Source: Flaccisagitta enflata (lineage: Eukaryota > Chaetognatha > Sagittoidea > Aphragmophora). Taken from it: a DNA stretch of 64,000 bases. The position numbers were made by a program, and so were the translations under genes. Below the pieces are notes generated by a model. It made no database searches. It saw nothing but the letters and a program-made list of their open reading frames with translations, and had not been told where the DNA came from. The stretch lies in contig OZ231128.1 of NCBI GenBank assembly GCA_965153355.1, positions 10,292,001 to 10,356,000 on the forward strand. Reading direction: 5' to 3'. Positions within the stretch are counted from its first letter, which is position 1. Each line of letters starts with the position of its first letter. Of this stretch, positions 58,780-64,000 are shown piece after piece.

Positions 58780-59145
58780 TTGTCAAAGAAGTCCTTAAAT
58801 GCGTAATAAGAGTGTTTGTCGCCGGCAAATCATGACTGTCAGACTTACAAAGAAGTCCTTGAATGCGTAGTATGAGTGTTCATCACTGGCAGCACATAAC
58901 TGTCATACTCACTTGTCAAAGAAGTCCTTAAATGCGTAGTAAGAGTGTTCATCCCCGATAACTGCAAATCATACTCAATTTTCGACATAATTTTCATACT
59001 CACTTGTCAAAGAAATCCTTGAATGCGTAGTGAGAGTGTTCATCGCCGGAAAGGCATGACTGTCTTAGTGCAATTCTCACTTGTCAAAGAAATCCTTGAA
59101 TACGTAGTAAGAGTGTTCATCGCCGGCAACACATAACTGTCATAC
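58780..59145 (-). repeat. five tandem copies of an exon end plus splice donor
   Basis: On the gene strand each ~66-91-bp unit has GCCGGCGATGAACACTCTTA, CTACGCATTCAAGGACTTCT and TTGACAAGTGAGTATGACAG. This repeats the end of the exon 59277-59146 (VAGDEHSYFAFKDFFDK and donor) with a few substitutions. Copies start near 58780, 58846, 58913, 59004 and 59081. The copies mostly keep the reading frame of the motif within themselves, and two have GTGAGT donors stronger than the GTATGA of the real exon. Confidence 0.88.
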
Positions 59146-59277
59146 TTGTCAAAGAAGTCCTTGAATGCGAAGTAAGAGTGTTCATCACCGGCAACGACGC
59201 CGACGTCAGCGGTCGGAAAGCGGAAGTCGAATGAAGAAATTCCCTCCCCATTGTCCAGTCCAACTTGAATAGCACGC
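59146..59277 (-). CDS. guanidino kinase-like gene, domain B exon with the GDE motif
   Basis: 132 nt, phase 2 to phase 2. It encodes RAIQVGLDNGEGISSFDFRF, PTADVGVVAGDEHSYFAFKD and FFDK. It matches DVIQTGVDNPGHPF...(V)G.VAGDEESY.VFKDLFDP of creatine and arginine kinases, with a slightly longer segment before VGVVAGDE. The N-terminal-domain motif VAGDE.SY..F.D.FD is intact. The acceptor is CCGTTATTTTAG and the donor CAA then GTATGA. Confidence 0.93.
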
Positions 59278-59719
<442 letters not shown>

Positions 59720-59976
59720 CTAAACGGGAATCCATCGATTGAAGTTTGTCCGGCGAATAAGTCGTAGATGTCGTCTTCCTCAGCGAGCACTAAACCCGCC
59801 TGCGTTTGATTTCCTTTGACAAATGGCGCGTCGGAACTCAGCAGCGGCGCCGCCGTCGCCGCCGGTTTGCCTGACGTCGGTTTGCCTGACGTCGGTTTAT
59901 CATCGTTCACATGTTGAAATTCGTCATCTTCTTTGTCTTCCGGCGCTTCTTCGTGGGCGGCCTCACTTTTCTTTGA
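59720..59976 (-). CDS. guanidino kinase-like gene, inter-domain linker and start of domain B
   Basis: 257 nt, phase 0 to phase 2. The first ~50 codons are a linker with an acidic part (SKKSEAAHEEAPEDKEDDEF), a five-residue repeat KPTSGKPTSGKPAAT and an Ala/Ser stretch. The rest (FVKGNQTQAGLVLAEEDDIY, DLFAGQTSIDGFPF) aligns with the N-terminal segment of guanidino kinases: HNN.MA..LTPE.Y..LRDK.TPSGFTL. TSIDGF stands for the substrate-closing loop TPSGF, so the GS-type loop Ser-Gly has become Ile-Asp. The split Arg codon (AG plus G) joins perfectly to the next exon. The acceptor is short on pyrimidines (GTTATATAG). Confidence 0.85.
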
Positions 59977-60104
59977 CTATATAACACAGATTCATTCTCA
60001 CGTATGTAAAGAGTATTAAAAGAGCGAACAGTGTCAAGATTGGGTGCTTCACATAGCAAAAGTTATGTGGAGGAATAAAAATCATTGAGATCACCGGTTT
60101 CCTT

Positions 60105-60390
60105 TTTAGTTGCGGACACGCAACTCTATAAGAGGCTTTGTCTGTCCATCCGTTCGTCGGTCCAGTGGTCTCTTGGTCCATGAGCACAAGTCGAAAAGTG
60201 GGAAAACAAGCTTTTTAAAAGCTCTTCGTGTGTGTGTCTGTGTTGGAAGGTGTTTAGGTGGGGCGTTAACTGTGGATGGGTTTTGGGTGGGGCATTGGGT
60301 GTGGATGAGGGTTTGGGGGGCGTTGGGTGTAGTTGGGGGTTGGCTGCCCCTGCCCACCCGTCCGCAACGATACTGTGACCCTGCGTCATT
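60105..60390 (+). mobile_element. hairpin-ended element (AGTTGCG subfamily) in an intron
   Basis: Left hairpin AGTTGCGGACACGCAACT; internal GGTTTGGGGGGCGTTGGGTG-like GT-rich repeats; right end CCCCTGCCCACCCGTCCGCA then ACGATACTGTGACC. Close relative of 40157-40385. Confidence 0.88.
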
Positions 60391-60417
60391 AGTTTCAAAA
60401 TTCCTTTATCTTCTGTT

Positions 60418-60823
60418 TTAAGATGCGTCCACGCATCTCTATAAGAGGCTTTGTCTATCCGTTGGTTGGTTGGTCGGTTTGTCACTATAGTCAAACCGAT
60501 ATGAAATGTTATAAAAGGGCTGATGCAATGTTTGGAGATTGAGAGAGAGAGTTTGTCTGTCTGAGCTTATCAGTTTTAGTAAGAATGTCATTTATGAGCT
60601 AAGCTGCATGTGGACGCATCGTTGTACCCCGGGGTACTTATTGTTTTAGCTTTTAAGTTTCTATACAAATCCTAGAGAATCATAGTATTTATGAGAATAG
60701 ATAATAATACTGCTTATTCGGCGTTGTTGCATCACTGAATCTGCATAAATGTCTTACTAGCCTATTCAATCACTGGCCCTGCCCACCCGCTCGCGACCTA
60801 GGTTGGCGTATAACCGGCCTTTT
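60418..60823 (+). mobile_element. hairpin-ended element (AGATGCG subfamily)
   Basis: Left hairpin AGATGCGTCCACGCATCT (perfect stem AGATGCG/CGCATCT); right end GCCCTGCCCACCCGCTCGCG then ACCTAGGTTGGCGTATAACC. The right half-site is of the CGCGACC type, so this copy may be a fusion of two elements. Confidence 0.7.
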
Positions 60824-60979
60824 CACCTTCAAGGCTGAATGAATGAATGAATTGTAATTCCGACGCAAAAGCATCATGATTAAAAACACGGTAAGGCTTA
60901 GTCGAGGATAGCCTGAGAAAGGTTGGCTTACCAAAAGAACCAGTATTGAGACAAGATATGCTCTTTGAATTTTCTTTTA

Positions 60980-61192
60980 ACAAGGCCAAGAGATGTCCAA
61001 TAGATGCGTCCTCTTTAGATGTAAGATATTAAGATAAAAATTATTAAGACATAAAGATATAATGACATGAAAACATGAAGGTACTGAGATAAAGAGAAAA
61101 ATATAAACTGATTCCTCCCTCACCCCCCCAGCCGAAATCTTCGCGTTATGGACAGACAGACACCCTCTTATAGAGATGCGAGGACGCATCTA
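60980..61192 (-). mobile_element. hairpin-ended element (AGATGCG subfamily), reverse orientation
   Basis: Starts AACAAGGCCAAGAGATGTCC; ends TATAGAGATGCGAGGACGCA then TCTAAC, with stem AGATGCG/CGCATCT. Confidence 0.75.
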
Positions 61193-61204
61193 ACAAGCCC
61201 GACC

Positions 61205-61458
61205 AGGCAAAGATGCGTCCGGGCTGTGTCTCAGCGTGTATTGATCATGTGACATAGATGTATGGAGAGACAGATGGACAAACAGACTGGTGGAATGACT
61301 CTAAAAACATGTTGGTTGATCATTTGTTTCAGTGTAGGATATCACTGTGGCCAAAAACAGCCGAGAAACGCGGTTTTCGCAGAGGCGTGACGGACGGACC
61401 GACCGACGGACGGACAGACCCTCTTATAGAGATGCGTTCCTGACGGACGCATTTAAAA
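61205..61458 (-). mobile_element. hairpin-ended element (GATGCG subfamily), reverse orientation
   Basis: Starts with AAGATGCGTCCGGGCTGTGT; has GACGGACCGACCGACGGACG; ends AGAGATGCGTTCCTGACGGA then CGCATTTAAAAA. The stem is interrupted by an enlarged loop. Confidence 0.7.
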
Positions 61459-61959
61459 ACAGACTCGGATGAAATTGACTGTTCCATGCCTGAATACCTG
61501 TTTATGCAAAACAATGTGCTATCACATTTTGAAATAGAAACACCCTCCGAAGCACTGCCACATTGGAACAATGAAACTGATTCATTATAACTTAGAACGC
61601 TCAATGCCTGATGGGAGGCGACGTCATCTCTGCTCCCGAGTTTGCCCTCTGCTTGCGACGAGTTTGGCTGGGACTTGGACTTGATCTTCGGAGATCGTTT
61701 AACTTCGCTGTAATTTATTCGAATCGCGTCAGGCATCGCGTCCGAAGGGAAACTGCCCATCTTTTCCGAGGAAAAATCATAACCATGGAGTTGATCCCAA
61801 TTGGTCCGTCCGTTTGTCTCTGTCAGTATGTCTCCCGCAATATACTATAAGATTCTGTTTTGTTACAGGGTTATCAATCTCACTTGCGAAAAAACATGAA
61901 GCTTTCACTTTCACTTTAATCACTCACTCAGTCACATGCGCGCACGCAGGCGCGCAAAC

Positions 61960-62326
<367 letters not shown>

Positions 62327-62639
62327 CTATCACGCCGAAATGAAACACATTGAATATTTTAACAATTTGTTTAGCCGATCTCTTTACGAAAACAAATGAC
62401 AAATTAGGGCAACGACGCGACGCGTCCTAGATCATTGAATGAATTTATTTATTTATAAATGAACGTCCTGAATAAATGGATGAAAATTCGAAAGCGCTCG
62501 ATCCGCGTTCAGTCGATCTTCCTCCGCTGTGATCAATGCTCAACCGTACATCCGTTAAACCGCACAATGATGGTTAGTGATATTACTGATATACGTAAGC
62601 GCATGACGCATGCATGTAAAAAAAAACCCTCGATTTTAC
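62327..62639 (-). other. 313-nt intron
   Basis: Donor GTAAAATCGAGGG and acceptor as given for 62326. Nothing else recognised. Confidence 0.65.
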
Positions 62640-63009
62640 GGAGTAGGTAATCCACCTTAGGTTTGGCTTCGGCGTCGTTATCCGACGGAAGCTCCTCGCC
62701 ACTGGCCAGCGTTCTCTCTTCTGCACGTTGATCAGCCACAGTCGATCCACCCACAGTCGATCCTCCTCCTCCTCCTCCTCCTCCTCCGCCTCCTTCCTCA
62801 TCCACTCTTTCGTCCCATTCGGTGGCTCTTCTGAGCCTCAATCTCATCAAGATGGCGTCGAGGAGCGGAAACCGGCCTAGAAAGTCGAGTTTGACTTTGA
62901 CGTAGATCTGCATGGCAGTGCCGAGATTCGAAGGATCGCCGCCGAGAAATCCTAAACGAGGATCCCACGCGAAGTCAACACGCGATGCCGCCAGATGGCT
63001 ACGAGTTAA
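62640..63009 (-). CDS. guanidino kinase-like gene, domain A core exon with poly-Gly insertion
   Basis: 370 nt, phase 0 to phase 1. It encodes LTRSHLAASRVDFAWDPRLG, FLGGDPSNLGTAMQIYVKVK, LDFLGRFPLLDAILMRLRLR and RATEWDERVDEE. A run of 11 Gly, STVGGSTV and a charged stretch (ADQRAEERTLASGEELPSDN) follow. HLGY.(L)TCPSNLGTGLR.GVHVKL is clearly recognisable as DPRLGFLGGDPSNLGTAMQIYVKVKL, but the reactive Cys is Asp and the Arg after LGT is Gln. The poly-Gly is coded by a CTC/TCC repeat (62760-62796). It expands the loop that in active kinases closes over the substrate (after RRAT, the RGT position). Acceptor GTTTTCTCAG. Confidence 0.9.
62760..62796. repeat. coding trinucleotide repeat (poly-Gly)
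   Basis: Eight or more CTC units inside the exon 62640-63009, read as GGA/GGC/GGAGG Gly codons on the gene strand. Confidence 0.9.
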
Positions 63010-63234
63010 CTGAGAAAACAAGAAACGTTAGGGGTTACAATGTCGACGCCGACGGGTGGTCAGGGGTGTCCAACCTCCATCAACAACACCCCATACCCCC
63101 TCCCCCCACATATACACATACACACAAAAAAAGTGTCTAAATCGTTCATTATCGTTCTTATAAAGTTGCGTGTCTGCCATCAAAAAGGCATCAATGCCGG
63201 GCAAAATGCAGCTAGAAATTATCTCTCATTCTTC

Positions 63235-63308
<74 letters not shown>

Positions 63309-63417
63309 CTTTTCTTTCTTTCTTTCTCTTTTCTTTCTTTCTTTCTTTCTCTTCTTTCTTTCTTTCTTTCTTTCTCACGATCAAATCTAGGGTCAAATCT
63401 CTGTCTCTTTCTCACTT

Positions 63418-63477
<60 letters not shown>

Positions 63478-63509
63478 TCTCTCTCTCCCTCTCACTCTCT
63501 CTGTACAAC
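63010..63509 (-). repeat. intron with (GA)n and (GAAA)n on the gene strand
   Basis: TC tract 63418-63480 and TTTC tract 63233-63376 on the plus strand, immediately after the donor GTTGTACAG on the gene strand. A hairpin-ended element fragment lies at 63030-63187 (GGGGTTACAATGTCGACGCC; CTTATAAAGTTGCGTGTCTG). Confidence 0.85.
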
Positions 63510-63639
63510 CTGCAACAGTTCGACGGCGCGAATGAAAGGCGTTCGAATATCTTGTGGGCTTGATGGCGACGAAGTGGCGGTGAATGTGAGATGATCACGT
63601 CCGTGAAGCAACACGGAAACGCCACCCTCTTGAGCACAC
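63510..63639 (-). CDS. guanidino kinase-like gene, first exon visible in the window (domain A)
   Basis: 130 nt, phase 2 to phase 0. It encodes CAQEGGVSVLLHGRDHLTFT, ATSSPSSPQDIRTPFIRAVE and LLQ. It aligns with the NEED-loop segment: KTFLVWVNEEDHLR.ISM..G.....VF.R...GL as VSVLLHGRDHLTFTATS...DIRTPFIRAVELL. The loop is HGRDH instead of NEEDH, so the catalytic Glu is Arg. The acceptor (TTTTGCAAG) lies directly behind a 290-nt TC tract. Earlier exons of domain A must lie beyond the right edge of the window, since a phase-2 codon is carried in. Confidence 0.78.
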
Positions 63640-63644
63640 CTTGC

Positions 63645-64000
<356 letters not shown>

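Larger units (their letters stand above)
57730..59145 (-). other. 1.4-kb intron with five exon-end copies and an inverted-repeat element
   Basis: Next to the donor lie five degenerate copies of the preceding exon's 3' end with its splice donor (58780-59145, see findings). The acceptor half carries the inverted-repeat element 57892-58640. Confidence 0.8.

Overview
This 64-kb window looks like an intron- and repeat-rich eukaryotic genome, most likely an invertebrate animal. The signs are GT-AG introns, very many dinucleotide to tetranucleotide microsatellites, short CCCTAA-type telomere-like tracts, a dead Tc1/mariner transposase, and many small inverted-repeat transposons. I cannot name the species. 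No prokaryotic gene organisation, rRNA or intact tRNA was seen.

Only one gene can be supported well. It runs leftwards on the minus strand, from the right edge of the window to a stop codon at 51856. I assembled eleven exons by eye: 63639-63510, 63009-62640, 62326-62184, 59976-59720, 59277-59146, 57729-57514, 56966-56705, 54587-54378, 53975-53753, 52516-52449 and 51966-51856. All ten junctions have GT-AG ends and matching codon phases. The product is a multi-domain guanidino (phosphagen) kinase-like protein. It has the C-terminal half of one domain (A; the rest lies beyond the right edge), an acidic linker, one complete domain (B), and a Ser/Pro-rich tail. In both domains, residues needed for phosphoryl transfer appear to be replaced, so this may be a tandem pseudokinase.

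Layout. 1-1.6 kb: AT-rich sequence and a 19-bp array. 1.6-13.5 kb: two tandem ~6-kb units, each with minisatellites, GT tracts and telomere-like motifs. 13.5-18 kb: ~180-bp repeats, a 1.44-kb inverted-repeat element and composite element copy 1. 18.6-22 kb: hairpin-ended elements, one swollen by internal 10-14-bp arrays. 22.8-28.3 kb: a 592-bp foldback transposon, then composite copy 2 split by a 3.16-kb hAT-like insertion. 28.4-45.3 kb: transposase remnant, dispersed hairpin elements, 20-bp and 35-bp arrays, microsatellites. 45.4-46.9 kb: composite copy 3. 47-51.8 kb: more hairpin elements and GAC/GTC repeats. 51.8-64 kb: the kinase-like gene, its introns packed with microsatellites and small transposons.

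Two things stand out. First, the kinase-like gene: degenerate tandem domains, five extra copies of one exon end plus splice donor inside the next intron, and microsatellites abutting its splice sites. Second, a family of roughly 25 short elements whose terminal hairpin stem varies between copies yet stays self-complementary and matches a third half-site at the other end of the same copy.
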